Positions 1-8,895 of a stretch of DNA of 64,000 bases are shown one piece after another. Location: the NCBI RefSeq assembly GCF_024218775.1, contig NZ_CP100404.1, forward strand, positions 930,001-994,000. The letters are read 5' to 3'. The notes under the pieces are model-generated. The model was not told where the DNA came from. It saw nothing but the letters and a program-made list of their open reading frames with translations, and made no database searches. The DNA is from Haloarcula marina. GTDB taxonomy: Archaea > Halobacteriota > Halobacteria > Halobacteriales > Haloarculaceae. A program made the translations under genes and the position numbers. The stretch's first letter is position 1, and each line of letters begins with the position of its first letter.

Positions 1-223
1 CCTGATACCGCGCGACGGACTTCGTCTTCTTGCCATCCTCGTCCCGCGCGTGGAGGTGAACGATGGACGCGCCAGCCTCCTCACAGGCCGCGAGGTCCTG
101 TGCGACTTCGACCGGTTGCTCCGGCAGATTCGGGTTCGCGTCTTTCCCGTGGTGCCCGCCGGTCGTTGCTACACTGATTATCAACTTCTTCTCGAAGTAG
201 TCGGCGTACCCGCTGTATGGCAT
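1..223 (-). CDS. Beta-keto acid cleavage enzyme (BKACE/DUF849), partial
   Basis: The gene runs off the left edge, leaving the first 74 codons. The peptide begins MPYSGYADYFEKKLIIS and contains the family hallmarks TTGG (residues 20-23), NPNLP (near 30-34) and AGASIVHLHARD (near 50-61). The HLH pair is part of the zinc site in this family. BKACE enzymes condense a beta-keto acid with acetyl-CoA and release acetoacetate plus a new acyl-CoA. The known substrate range is broad (keto-aminohexanoate, dehydrocarnitine and others), so the substrate cannot be named from this fragment. It is divergent from the dehydrogenase gene at 464. The family is clear but completeness is unknown. Confidence 0.88.
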   Translation of the reverse strand, partial: MPYSGYADYFEKKLIISVATTGGHHGKDANPNLPEQPVEVAQDLAACEEAGASIVHLHARDEDGKKTKSVARYQ

Positions 224-243
224 CGTGCGAATGGTCGCGGAAC

Positions 244-252
244 GATTATTTA
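244..252 (-). promoter_or_regulatory. TATA box of the BKACE gene
   Basis: Read on the minus strand this is TAAATAATC, 21-29 nt before the ATG at 223. The spacing fits an archaeal TATA box and a leaderless transcript. Confidence 0.5.
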
Positions 253-433
253 GAGTTTGTGGTGGCACGCTCTCTCCGGGGTCCACACTGCAGTTTCGCG
301 CGCGGAAGCCCGGGAGCAGTCGCTGCCGAGTCCCCTCAATCAGCACAGCGGGGAGACAGGATGCCGGTGGGGGTTGGACGCTGTCGTCTCATCTGTCGAC
401 AGTTCTGCCTGTGCGGCCCCGATGTGGGGAAGA

Positions 434-441
434 TTTATATA
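434..441 (+). promoter_or_regulatory. TATA box of the first SDR gene
   Basis: TTTATATA sits 23-30 nt before the ATG at 464, so the message is probably leaderless. The octamer GTCTGAAT follows at 446-453 and recurs in the same place before the transporter operon (1371-1378). Confidence 0.6.
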
Positions 442-463
442 TCTCGTCTGAATCAAACCAGAT

Positions 464-1240
464 ATGCGTCCCGAGAGTACCGCTATCGTCACTGGTGGCG
501 CCCGCGGTATCGGACAGTCAATCTGTGTAGAACTCGCGCGAAGAGGGGCGGACGTCGTCGTCGCTGACCTCAATGGCGACGAGATGGCCGAAACCGAGAC
601 GCTGGTCGAGGAGACCGGTCAGCGCTGCGTCGGCGTCGAGACCGACGTGTCCTCGGCCGACAGCGTCGGCAGTACGGTCGACTGGGTACTCGACGAGTTC
701 GGGTCCATCGAGTGTCTGGTAAACAACGCGGGTATCGCCGGCCCGACGGCACCCTGCGAGGACGTTCAGCCGGAAGATTGGGAGCAGACGCTCGCCGTCA
801 ACCTCAAGGGGCCCTTCCAGATGTGTCGGGCCGTCATCCCGCAGATGAAGCAGGCGTCGTACGGTCGCATCGTCAACATCGCCTCGGTGACCGGGAAGCG
901 ACCGCTGCCGAACCGGACCCCCTACGCGACGAGCAAGATGGGTGTTATCGGACTGACGCGGACGCTGGCGGCCGAAGTAGGCGGCGAGAACATCAACGTC
1001 AACGCTGTCTGCCCGGGGTCCGTTGAGGGGCCTCGCATCCGGAAGGTCTTCGAGCGCCAGGCCTCCGAGACCGGCCGAACCTACGAGGAAATCAGAGGTG
1101 ACGTCGAACGGGAGACAGCACGCGGCGAACTCGTCGAACGGGAGGACGTCGCGGACCTGGTCGGCTACCTCTGTTCGGAACAGTCGAAACGAATCACCGG
1201 GCAGGACATCAACGTCTCGGCCGGGAAAATCATGTATTGA
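464..1240 (+). CDS. Short-chain dehydrogenase/reductase (classical SDR)
   Basis: A 258-residue classical SDR. It has the Rossmann glycine motif TGGARGIG (residues 10-17), NNAG (87-90) and the catalytic set Ser141, Tyr154 and Lys158. These enzymes oxidise a hydroxyl to a keto group, or the reverse, with NAD(P). Asp35 at the end of beta-2 (VVVADL) suggests NAD preference. The ATG is supported by the TATA box just upstream. It lies between the divergent keto-acid cleavage gene and the ABC transporter, so it may make a keto intermediate for the same pathway. The substrate is not determinable. Confidence 0.9.
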   Translation: MRPESTAIVTGGARGIGQSICVELARRGADVVVADLNGDEMAETETLVEETGQRCVGVETDVSSADSVGSTVDWVLDEFGSIECLVNNAGIAGPTAPCEDVQPEDWEQTLAVNLKGPFQMCRAVIPQMKQASYGRIVNIASVTGKRPLPNRTPYATSKMGVIGLTRTLAAEVGGENINVNAVCPGSVEGPRIRKVFERQASETGRTYEEIRGDVERETARGELVEREDVADLVGYLCSEQSKRITGQDINVSAGKIMY

Positions 1241-1354
1241 CCGACGCCAGTCCACCAGTGACACGCTGCATCTCCTGACGGGAAACCGCCGCTAGACCCC
1301 TCTTTGCGCACGATATCGCGGCATCGAACGCCGACCAAACGTCCATAAACAAAA

Positions 1355-1364
1355 CTTATATATA
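1355..1364 (+). promoter_or_regulatory. TATA box of the ABC transporter operon
   Basis: CTTATATATA lies 25-34 nt before the ATG at 1389. GTCTGAAT at 1371-1378 follows the TATA box, as it does at the 464 promoter, and is a possible shared operator. Confidence 0.6.
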
Positions 1365-1388
1365 GTGCCTGTCTGAATGTGAAAGTGG

Positions 1389-2756
1389 ATGTCAAACAAG
1401 CAGCCTTCAGGTTCGAGACGGACGTTTATGAATCGGCTCGCCGCCGCCGGTAGCGTGGGCCTCCTCGGCTCGCTCGCCGGTTGTGGTGGCAGTTCGGACG
1501 GCGGTTCCGATGGGTCCTCGGGTTCCGATGGGGGCACCAGCAGCGACGGTAGCAGTGACGGCAGCAGTGATGGTTCCAGTGACGGTGGGAGTGGCTCGCT
1601 GACTTCGATGGCCTCGATCGCCAACCGCCAGAACTCGTACTGGCTCAGCTGGGAGAAAGGCTACCTAGAGGCTGCAGAGGCCTTCGGATACGACACGAAC
1701 GTCCAGACGAACAACGGTGAGGTCCAGACACAGCAACAGCAGTTCGACACGGCGGTGTCGAACAACTCGGACTTCATCGTCGGCCAGACGTACACCAACG
1801 CCGCCGCAATCACGCTCGCGGAGACGCTGGCGAGCAGCGGCACGCCGGGTGTCCTCGCGGTCACCATCGCCGACTGGTTCGTCCCGCAGGACGCCGGTGA
1901 CGAGTACGTGACGTTCTTCACGCCGCACTTCGTCAACCACGCCTACAGCGCGGCGAAGATGCTGTTCGAGGCGATGGGCGGCAGCGGGACGTTCGTCCAC
2001 ATCGAGGGCAACCGCGGTACCGCACCCAACATCGGCCGGAACAAGGGCGTCGACCTCGCGATGGAGGAGTACCCGGACATCGAAATGGCTGGCAATCGAC
2101 AGCCCGGGAACTGGATTCGCTCGGACGCTCGGCAGGTCATGAACGACAAGGTGTCCCAGTTCGGCGACGATATCGACGGCTTCTTCGGCCAGAACGACGC
2201 CGTCGCACTCGGCGGCCTCACGATTCTGGAGGAGAACGACATCGACGTGCCCGTCGTCGGCATCGACGCCAGCGAACCCGGCCTCGCGGCCGTCGACGAC
2301 GGCCGCATGACCGGGACCGTCTCGGGCATGGGGCCGTGGCAGGCTGGCTGGTCCGTGGCGAAGTGCCACGACTACATCAACGGCCACACGCTCACCCCCG
2401 CCGAGAAGATGATGTCGTTCAACGCCCCGGTCTGTGTGAAAGACCCGAGCCAGTGGAGCGACGTCATCGACCGGCTTCCGGTCGTCGACGCGGCCGAGTA
2501 CAACACGGCAATCTTCGACGGCGAAACCCCGTACGACTGGAAGAAGATGTCCGTGGTCGAGGCTGGCGAGGACGCGTGGGACCCCCAAATCGACCTGTCC
2601 CCGATGAACCTCGACGACATGAAGACGGTCCTCGACTGGAAAGAGGGCGACAAACCGGACGGCTACAGCCTTCCGGACGCCTACACGGACGACGCGACGC
2701 AGGAAGAGATCACGACGCTCTACGAGGACCAATTTACTAGTAACCCGCTCAAATAA
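1389..2756 (+). CDS. ABC transporter substrate-binding lipoprotein, RbsB-like
   Basis: A 455-residue exported binding protein. The N-terminus has a Tat signal with SRRTF and a lipobox ending LAGC, so the mature protein should be a lipid-anchored, pre-folded lipoprotein outside the membrane. A Ser/Asp/Gly-rich linker (about residues 35-72) spaces it from the membrane. The rest (about 75-455) is a periplasmic-binding-protein type 1 fold of the sugar (CUT2) kind: GQTYTN, HIEGN, IDGFFGQND and VVGIDAS are recognisable. It is larger than typical RbsB proteins (about 300), with a C-terminal extension of about 110 residues. The ATPase gene starts 14 nt downstream. It is about 60% identical to the C-terminal domain of the chemotaxis protein at 5471. 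The ligand is unknown. Confidence 0.9.
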   Translation: MSNKQPSGSRRTFMNRLAAAGSVGLLGSLAGCGGSSDGGSDGSSGSDGGTSSDGSSDGSSDGSSDGGSGSLTSMASIANRQNSYWLSWEKGYLEAAEAFGYDTNVQTNNGEVQTQQQQFDTAVSNNSDFIVGQTYTNAAAITLAETLASSGTPGVLAVTIADWFVPQDAGDEYVTFFTPHFVNHAYSAAKMLFEAMGGSGTFVHIEGNRGTAPNIGRNKGVDLAMEEYPDIEMAGNRQPGNWIRSDARQVMNDKVSQFGDDIDGFFGQNDAVALGGLTILEENDIDVPVVGIDASEPGLAAVDDGRMTGTVSGMGPWQAGWSVAKCHDYINGHTLTPAEKMMSFNAPVCVKDPSQWSDVIDRLPVVDAAEYNTAIFDGETPYDWKKMSVVEAGEDAWDPQIDLSPMNLDDMKTVLDWKEGDKPDGYSLPDAYTDDATQEEITTLYEDQFTSNPLK

Positions 2757-2770
2757 TCACACCGAATCCA

Positions 2771-4345
2771 ATGGCCTCCGAGACACACACGAACGCGATG
2801 GAAACCGACCAGACCGACCCATCAGCCGACGGCGACTACAGCTTCCGAGTGGAGGGTATCTCGAAATCCTTCCGGCACGTCCAGGCACTCGCGGACGTCT
2901 CACTCGCCGTCGACCACGGTGAAGTCATCGGATTGGTCGGGGAGAACGGAGCCGGGAAGAGCACGCTACTGAACATCCTGACGGGCGTGCTGCAGGCCGA
3001 CGAGGGGCAACTCTTCGTCGACGGCGAACCGGTCTCCTTCACCAATCCGCGCGAAGCGGCGAACTACGGTGTCTCTCTCGTCCACCAGGAGCAAGACGTC
3101 ATCACGACCCTCCGTGGGTACGAGAACCTCTATCTCGGACGGGAGCAAGAGCGCCTCGGTGTCCTCGAGAAAAACCGAATGCGCGAGGAGGCCCAAGCGT
3201 TCGTCGACGAACTCGGCATCAACATCGATGTCGACGAGCGGGTCAGCAACTACACGTTCAACGAGCGCCAGATGCTCGAAATCGCGAAGGCGTTCCACGT
3301 CTCCCAGAAATCGGAGAATCCGGTCATCCTCTTAGACGAGCCGACGGCCGGACTCGAAGAGAGCGGCCGGGAGATACTGTTCGACCTCGTCAACGACCTC
3401 CGGGACCGTGCGACCTTCGTCTTCGTCTCGCACGAACTCGACGAAGTGCTCGAAATATCCGACCGCATCTACGTTCTCAAGGACGGCGAGCGGGTGGACG
3501 TCACCGACGTGGCCGATGCGACGACCGACTCCCTGCAACGGTCGATGGTCGGCCGGGAGACGGCGGACGAGTACTACCGCGTCCCCGACCAGCGCCGCGA
3601 GGCGAGCCTCGGCGAGACGGCGATGGACGTCGACGCAGTCGAACACGAGGAGACGGTCGGTCCGGTTTCCTTCTCTGTCCGCGAGGGAGAGATATTCGGT
3701 ATCGTCGGCGTCGAGGGGTCCGGGAAGCAGCGTCTCGGTCGCCTGCTCGCGGGCGATTTGGAACTGACCAGCGGTTCGATGGCCGTCCAGGGAACGACCC
3801 TCGAGAACCCGTCGGTCTCAGACATGGTCGACGCTGGCGTCGGGTACATCCCGAAAGACCGGAAATCCGAGGGACTGTTGCTGTATCAGTCGGTCCTGGT
3901 GAACACCTCCCTGGCGATGGTCAGGGACATGAACGGTCGGCTGCCGCTGCTCGACCTCGACGCCGAGCAGGAGGCGGCCATCGATGCCATCGAGGAACTC
4001 GCTATCAAGACTCCGGGACCGAACGCACTGGTCCACGGACTCAGTGGCGGGAACCAGCAGAAGGTCGTCATCGCGCGATGGTTGGCCCAGGAGACGCCGG
4101 TTCTGGTGATGGACAACGTCACCCGGGGAATCGACGTCGGGGCCAAAGAAGAGGTTTACCGCCTGTGCCGCGAACTGACCGACTCGGGCGTCTCGATCGT
4201 CTTCATCGGCGACGAACTCCCCGAAGTCATCGGTATGTCGAACCGTATCGCCGTGATGGCGAAAGGCGAATTCGTCGGCGAGCCGTTCGATGCGTCGCCC
4301 GGTAACAAACCAACCGAAGAAGACCTAATTCAGGAGATGATCTAA
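2771..4345 (+). CDS. Sugar-type ABC transporter ATPase with two nucleotide-binding domains, RbsA-like
   Basis: A 524-residue cytoplasmic ATPase with two fused ABC domains, the layout of CUT2 importers (RbsA/XylG/MglA). Domain 1 has a Walker A GENGAGKST, Walker B ILLDEPTAG and a degenerate signature (NERQMLEIAKA). Domain 2 has a degenerate Walker A (GVEGSGKQR) and a canonical signature LSGGNQQKV. This asymmetry is normal for the family, where one site carries most hydrolysis. An in-frame ATG at 2801 is an alternative start because the first ten residues are not part of the fold. The permease gene begins 2 nt after the stop, so the three genes form one operon. Confidence 0.93.
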   Translation: MASETHTNAMETDQTDPSADGDYSFRVEGISKSFRHVQALADVSLAVDHGEVIGLVGENGAGKSTLLNILTGVLQADEGQLFVDGEPVSFTNPREAANYGVSLVHQEQDVITTLRGYENLYLGREQERLGVLEKNRMREEAQAFVDELGINIDVDERVSNYTFNERQMLEIAKAFHVSQKSENPVILLDEPTAGLEESGREILFDLVNDLRDRATFVFVSHELDEVLEISDRIYVLKDGERVDVTDVADATTDSLQRSMVGRETADEYYRVPDQRREASLGETAMDVDAVEHEETVGPVSFSVREGEIFGIVGVEGSGKQRLGRLLAGDLELTSGSMAVQGTTLENPSVSDMVDAGVGYIPKDRKSEGLLLYQSVLVNTSLAMVRDMNGRLPLLDLDAEQEAAIDAIEELAIKTPGPNALVHGLSGGNQQKVVIARWLAQETPVLVMDNVTRGIDVGAKEEVYRLCRELTDSGVSIVFIGDELPEVIGMSNRIAVMAKGEFVGEPFDASPGNKPTEEDLIQEMI

Positions 4346-4347
4346 CA

Positions 4348-5340
4348 ATGAGTACGAGTACCGTCACAGAGTGGATTTCCGACCAACGAGAGCAGCGCAC
4401 CCTTCAGGACTGGATTCAAGACCTCGGGCCGTTCGTCATGCTCTTCGGGCTGATGGTTATCTTCACGTTCACCACGGAACGATTCTTCACCGAGGCGAAC
4501 CTCCTCGATAACGTGGCGAAAAACGCCGTCACGTTGCTACTGGTCGCGCTGGCCGGGACCTTCCCCATCCTCCAGCAGAGCATCGACCTCTCGGTCGAGT
4601 CGGTCGTTCTCCTGACCGGTGTCGTGACCGTCGTCCTAATCGCGGAGTTCGGCCTCGGCCTGCTGGCTATCCCGCTGGCGATCGGTGTGGGAATGCTGGC
4701 CGGACTGTTCAACGGGCTGGTCTTCACGAAACTGAAGGTCCCCTCGTTCCTGGTCACGCTCGGGACGCTCTCGGTGCTGGCCGGTGTCGGGAAGATAATC
4801 ACCGGCGGGTCCACCATCACCTTCCGGAACGACGCGATTCGCGCCATCTCGACCGGCGACGTACTGGGTATTCCCAACCTCGTGCTCTGGGGCCTGCTCA
4901 TCTACGGCGTCACTATCGTGCTGGCGTTCCGGACCAAGTTCGGCCGGTACTGTTTCGCGCTCGGCGAGAACGAGCGCGTCGTCGAACTCGCTGGCGCGAA
5001 GGTCGACCGATACAAGATATACCCGTTCGTGCTGTCTGGACTGCTCTGTGGAATCGCTGGCGTGCTACTGACGCTACGGATCTCTTCGGCATCGCCGAAC
5101 ATCGGGAGCGGCCTCTTGCTCCCCAGCATCGCCGCTATCGTCATGGGCGGGACAGCGCTGACCGGCGGCGTCGGCGGCCCACACCGGACGATACTGGGCG
5201 TCCTCGTCATCGCGGTTCTGAACAACGGCATGAACCTGCTCGGTATCGACTCGTTCGTCCAGGAGATAATCCTCGGCCTCGTCGTCGTGGCTGCCGTCGC
5301 ACTCTCCATCGACCGCGACAAGATAGACGTCGTGAAGTAA
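4348..5340 (+). CDS. Sugar-type ABC transporter permease, RbsC-like
   Basis: A 330-residue integral membrane protein of the BPD_transp_2 family with about 8-10 hydrophobic helices from residue 30 onward. It carries motifs seen in RbsC/XylH permeases: QQSIDLSVES near residue 75, GLVFTKLKVPSFLVTLGT near 130 and MGGTALTGGVGG near 265. One permease gene is present, so it probably forms a homodimer with the preceding ATPase. The operon appears to end here. No U-rich terminator is obvious before the chemotaxis gene at 5471, which has its own promoter. Confidence 0.92.
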   Translation: MSTSTVTEWISDQREQRTLQDWIQDLGPFVMLFGLMVIFTFTTERFFTEANLLDNVAKNAVTLLLVALAGTFPILQQSIDLSVESVVLLTGVVTVVLIAEFGLGLLAIPLAIGVGMLAGLFNGLVFTKLKVPSFLVTLGTLSVLAGVGKIITGGSTITFRNDAIRAISTGDVLGIPNLVLWGLLIYGVTIVLAFRTKFGRYCFALGENERVVELAGAKVDRYKIYPFVLSGLLCGIAGVLLTLRISSASPNIGSGLLLPSIAAIVMGGTALTGGVGGPHRTILGVLVIAVLNNGMNLLGIDSFVQEIILGLVVVAAVALSIDRDKIDVVK

Positions 5341-5441
5341 GCGGGATTCGCCCCACCTGTCGTCTCCGTTTTCGCCCCGACTGCCCTCTCGATAGGCTGT
5401 CGAAAAATTCACTTTTCATTCATAATTATCTATAGTAAATG

Positions 5442-5449
5442 TTTAAGTA
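5442..5449 (+). promoter_or_regulatory. TATA box of the chemotaxis fusion gene
   Basis: TTTAAGTA lies 22-29 nt before the ATG at 5471, inside a markedly AT-rich patch (5401-5450). The fusion gene is therefore probably transcribed separately from the transporter. Confidence 0.5.
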
Positions 5450-5470
5450 TGGCTACGAGTAGACAGTATC

Positions 5471-7867
5471 ATGGGTGGCGATAAGCAGATTTCCGGTTCA
5501 CAGAGTCCCGTCGGAACGGCCGGTTCGGACGATGCTGGCGGCGTCGCTGCGGAACTCGACGAACTTCGAGCGGTGATGGACGCCTGTGCGAACGGAGATT
5601 TCACGAGGCGATTCGAAACGGAGAGCGACGACGAGGATATCGCCGCACTCGCGGCGTCGTTCAACGACGTGATGGACGAGGTAGAGCAACAGGTCGGGCA
5701 GGTGAACGGGTTGGCGGCCGTCCTCACGGACGCCAGTGAGGAGGTCGCCACCGGTGCGAGGGCGGTCCGAGACGCCAGCGACACCGCGAGCAGGCGGACC
5801 GAAGACATCGCCGTAAACACCTCCGAACAGAAGCAGCGCCTCGATACAATCGCCGTCGAGATGGAGTCGCTGTCGGCCAGCATCGAAGAGGTCTCCGCCT
5901 CCTCGGCCACCGTGGCCGAAACGGCCGCGGAGACGCTTCGGCGTGGCGAGGAGGGACACAGTGCAGCGAAAGACGCGCTCGAAGAAGTCGACGAAATACT
6001 CGAAACCACCGACTCGACGGCCGAGAAGATGTCTGAACTCGAACGGAAGGTCCTCCAGATCGGTGAAATCGTCGACCTCATTTCGGAGATCGCAGACCAG
6101 ACCAACATGCTCGCGCTGAACGCCAAAATCGAGGCCGCACGGGCGGGCGAGGCCGGTGCGGGATTCGCCGTCGTCGCGAACAACGTCCAGGAACTCGCGA
6201 ACGAGACGATTTCGGCGGCCGACCAGATTGCCGCGGTGGTCGAGGAGGTACAGGCCCAGACCGACGAGGCGGTGGGTGATATGACGCAGATGCAAGCGAA
6301 CGTCGAGACCGGCGTCGAGACAATCGAGACGGCTCTCGAAGCCCTCACGGACATCACCGCCCACATCGAAGACACCAACCACGGTATCCAGGAGATAAAC
6401 GAGGCCGCAGAACAGCAAGCCGAGGCCGCTCAGCGTATCTTCGCGAGCGTCGACGACGTGGCAGCGTTGAGCAAAGCGGTCAACGACCAGGGCGAAGACG
6501 TGGCCGATTCGGTCAGGAATCAGGCGGACGCCGCCGCGGAGATTACCGACAGTTCGCTCCGCCTGACGCAGTACGTCGACATGCTCGACTCGGCGGTCGA
6601 CGGCTACGAAACGGACGAGGCTATCTCGGCCCGAGCGAAGGACAGCGCACTAGACGAAGCGAGGGTGCGACGGGCCAACTCGTCGAGTGGCGAGAGCGAC
6701 CACAGCGAGGCCACGTCGATGGGGACGGTCGCCGACCTCGACAACTCCTACTGGCTCTCGTGGGCGAAGGGCTACCGAAACGCGGCGGACGCGTTGGGGT
6801 ACAGGACCAACGTCGCGGCCAACGACGGGGACGTCGACACACAACGCCAGCAGTTCGAGGACGCAATCCAGAACGGTGTCGACGCCATCGTCGGCCAGAC
6901 CTACACGAACGAATCGTCAGTCGAGTTCACCGAACGGTGCGTCGAAGCGGGCGTCCCGACAGTGCTCGCCGTCACTATCGCTGACTGGTATACGCCCCAC
7001 GACGCCGGCGACGAGTACGTGCAGTATCTCGCTCCCCACTTCGTCAATCACGCGTACACCGCGGCGAAAGTCCTCTTCGAAGAGATGGGCGGCGAGGGGC
7101 GATTCGTCCACATCGAAGGGAATCCCGGGACGGCCGTCAACGCTGGCCGAAACAGCGGCGTCGAACGCGCGCTTCGCGAGTATCCCGGCATCGAACTGGT
7201 CGGCGAACGCCGGGCGGGGAACTTCGTCAAGCACGTGGCGACCGACGTGATGGGTGAACTGGTTCACAGACACGGAACCGAGATAGACGGCTTCTTCGCG
7301 CAGAACCTCTCAATCGCCGAGGGCGGCCTCTCGGTGCTCAAGGAAAACGGACTCGACGTGCCGATAGCCACTATCGACGCGAGCGAACAGGGGCTAGCCA
7401 GAGTCCTCAACGGCGAGATTACGGCCACCGTCTCCGGCATGGCCCCGTGGCAGGCGGCGTGGTCGCTCGCGAAAGTCCACGATTACCGCAACGGACACAC
7501 TCTCGAACCGGCCGAGCGGATGATGACGTTCAACGCGCCGCTGTGCGTCAAAGACCCGGATAGATGGCGCGGCATCGTCGACAGGATTCCGGTCGTCGAC
7601 GCGGAGACGTACAAGCGAGAGGTGTTCGATGCGGAGATGCCCTACGACTGGCGGAAGATGTCGGTCGTCGAGTCCGGTGAGGGGTGGGACCCGCAGATAG
7701 AGATGCAACCGATTCGCCAGTCCGACCTGACGGACCTTCTCGGGTGGGACCGCTCGGAGAAACCGGCGGAGTACGCAGTGCCGGACGCCCTGCGTGACGA
7801 CCGGGCGCTCGACGCCGTCGAACGGACGTACGCGACGCAGTTCCAACACGACCCGCTGAACCTCTAG
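5471..7867 (+). CDS. Soluble chemotaxis transducer fused to a C-terminal substrate-binding protein domain
   Basis: A 798-residue protein with no transmembrane segment or signal peptide, hence cytoplasmic. Residues about 30-75 resemble a HAMP unit (NGDFTRRFE and NDVMDEVEQ). Residues about 80-390 form the methyl-accepting coiled coil with the hairpin tip DQTNMLALNAKIEAARAGE (near 207-225), where CheW/CheA bind. After a Ser-rich linker (about 395-413), residues about 414-798 are a complete RbsB-type binding protein matching the one encoded at 1389. The first 64 aligned residues are about 60% identical by eye and the match runs to the C-terminus. A few positions differ: QND in the lipoprotein is QNL here, and VVGIDAS is IATIDAS. 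Most receptors carry the sensor N-terminally and outside the membrane. Here it is C-terminal and inside, suggesting it monitors imported solute. Confidence 0.92.
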   Translation: MGGDKQISGSQSPVGTAGSDDAGGVAAELDELRAVMDACANGDFTRRFETESDDEDIAALAASFNDVMDEVEQQVGQVNGLAAVLTDASEEVATGARAVRDASDTASRRTEDIAVNTSEQKQRLDTIAVEMESLSASIEEVSASSATVAETAAETLRRGEEGHSAAKDALEEVDEILETTDSTAEKMSELERKVLQIGEIVDLISEIADQTNMLALNAKIEAARAGEAGAGFAVVANNVQELANETISAADQIAAVVEEVQAQTDEAVGDMTQMQANVETGVETIETALEALTDITAHIEDTNHGIQEINEAAEQQAEAAQRIFASVDDVAALSKAVNDQGEDVADSVRNQADAAAEITDSSLRLTQYVDMLDSAVDGYETDEAISARAKDSALDEARVRRANSSSGESDHSEATSMGTVADLDNSYWLSWAKGYRNAADALGYRTNVAANDGDVDTQRQQFEDAIQNGVDAIVGQTYTNESSVEFTERCVEAGVPTVLAVTIADWYTPHDAGDEYVQYLAPHFVNHAYTAAKVLFEEMGGEGRFVHIEGNPGTAVNAGRNSGVERALREYPGIELVGERRAGNFVKHVATDVMGELVHRHGTEIDGFFAQNLSIAEGGLSVLKENGLDVPIATIDASEQGLARVLNGEITATVSGMAPWQAAWSLAKVHDYRNGHTLEPAERMMTFNAPLCVKDPDRWRGIVDRIPVVDAETYKREVFDAEMPYDWRKMSVVESGEGWDPQIEMQPIRQSDLTDLLGWDRSEKPAEYAVPDALRDDRALDAVERTYATQFQHDPLNL

Positions 7868-7913
7868 CCGACGAGTGGTGGTCCTGGAAAATCGGGTGTG
7901 ACGACGGCGCTAT

Positions 7914-8669
7914 TCAAACCGTGAAGCCACCGTCCATCACGAGGTTGTGACCCGTGATGAACGACGCGTCGTCGCTGGCGAGGAACAGGACGCCGTCGGC
8001 GACTTCCTCCGGTTGTCCGGCCCGACCGAGCGGCGTCTCTTCGAGCAGTCCATCGATTGTGTCGCCGTCTTCGAGCGTCATCGCCGTCTCGATGACGCCC
8101 GGATTGATGGCGTTGACACGGATGTTGTTCTCGCCGTGTTCCAGTGCGAGTTGTCTGGTGAGATTCGTGACGCCCCCTTTCGAGGTGCAGTAGAGCGAAG
8201 AGTTATCGACCGCACCGATGCCAGCGATAGACGACATGTTGACGATTGCACCGCCGTGTTCCTGTTCGACCATCGCGTCGATTGCCGCCTGACAGCCGAA
8301 GTAGACGCCGCGAAGGTTGATGTCCATGAGCAGCTCGTAGTCGTCGGGCCCGGCCTCCAGAATCGGCATCTGTCGGTCGATTCCGGCGTTGTTCACCATC
8401 ACGTCGAGTGCGCCGAACTCCGCGACGTGGGCATCGACGGCGGCGTGGAGGTCGTCTGGCTTGCTGACGTCGCACTTGACGAACTGGACGTCGCCACCCA
8501 TCTCCTCGATGACGACGTGCGTCGGGTCGCCGCCCATCCGCGGTTCCTCTCGAATGTCGCTGACCGTGACGGCGGCGCCTTCTTCGGCGAATTTCCGCGC
8601 GATTGCGCGCCCGTTCCCCGAGGCGGCACCCGTGACGAGGACTGACCGTCCTTCGAACCGATCTGACAT
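7914..8669 (-). CDS. Short-chain dehydrogenase/reductase, second copy in the island
   Basis: A 251-residue classical SDR with NAD(P)-binding motif TGAASGNG (residues 13-20), NNAG (93-96) and catalytic Ser147, Tyr160 and Lys164. The usual GxGxxG-like GIG is GNG here, an unusual Asn in the glycine-rich turn. It ends in DGGFTV, typical of SDRs that complete the fold with a C-terminal loop. It is convergent with the chemotaxis fusion gene and divergent from the aldehyde dehydrogenase gene. The pair could oxidise an alcohol or sugar hydroxyl and then an aldehyde. A TATA-like ATAAATACTTATC lies upstream on the minus strand (8697-8710). The substrate is unknown. Confidence 0.9.
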   Translation of the reverse strand: MSDRFEGRSVLVTGAASGNGRAIARKFAEEGAAVTVSDIREEPRMGGDPTHVVIEEMGGDVQFVKCDVSKPDDLHAAVDAHVAEFGALDVMVNNAGIDRQMPILEAGPDDYELLMDINLRGVYFGCQAAIDAMVEQEHGGAIVNMSSIAGIGAVDNSSLYCTSKGGVTNLTRQLALEHGENNIRVNAINPGVIETAMTLEDGDTIDGLLEETPLGRAGQPEEVADGVLFLASDDASFITGHNLVMDGGFTV

Positions 8670-8860
8670 AATCGTCTGCTGATTTCGGTTCGTTCACGAT
8701 AAGTATTTATGATTAATCCTGACATTTGCGCGCGCCGTCGCGGCGTCGGCTCTCAGCATCTGGTCGCCGACGGGGCGCCACTGGCAGATGTTTTCCTCTC
8801 GGTGGCACACCGAGCGACGAACGGACCGTCACCGTCGTGATGTCCGACGCCTGTCAAAAA

Positions 8861-8870
8861 CGCTTATCGG
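8861..8870 (+). promoter_or_regulatory. TATA box of the aldehyde dehydrogenase gene
   Basis: CGCTTATCGG lies 26-35 nt before the ATG at 8896. It supports that start over the longer in-frame ATG at 8788. Confidence 0.5.
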
Positions 8871-8895
8871 GATACGCAGTGATGGTCTACACAGG

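Noticed and set aside
1495-1605. Tandem AGTGACGG/GGTTCCGATGG repeats that could be taken for a small repeat array
   Set aside because: They are codons for the Ser/Asp/Gly linker of the binding lipoprotein. They are not regularly spaced with unique spacers, so this is not a CRISPR array.
8788-8895. Longer N-terminus for the aldehyde dehydrogenase
   Set aside because: The 36 added residues are basic, contain the TATA box region and exceed the family's normal length.
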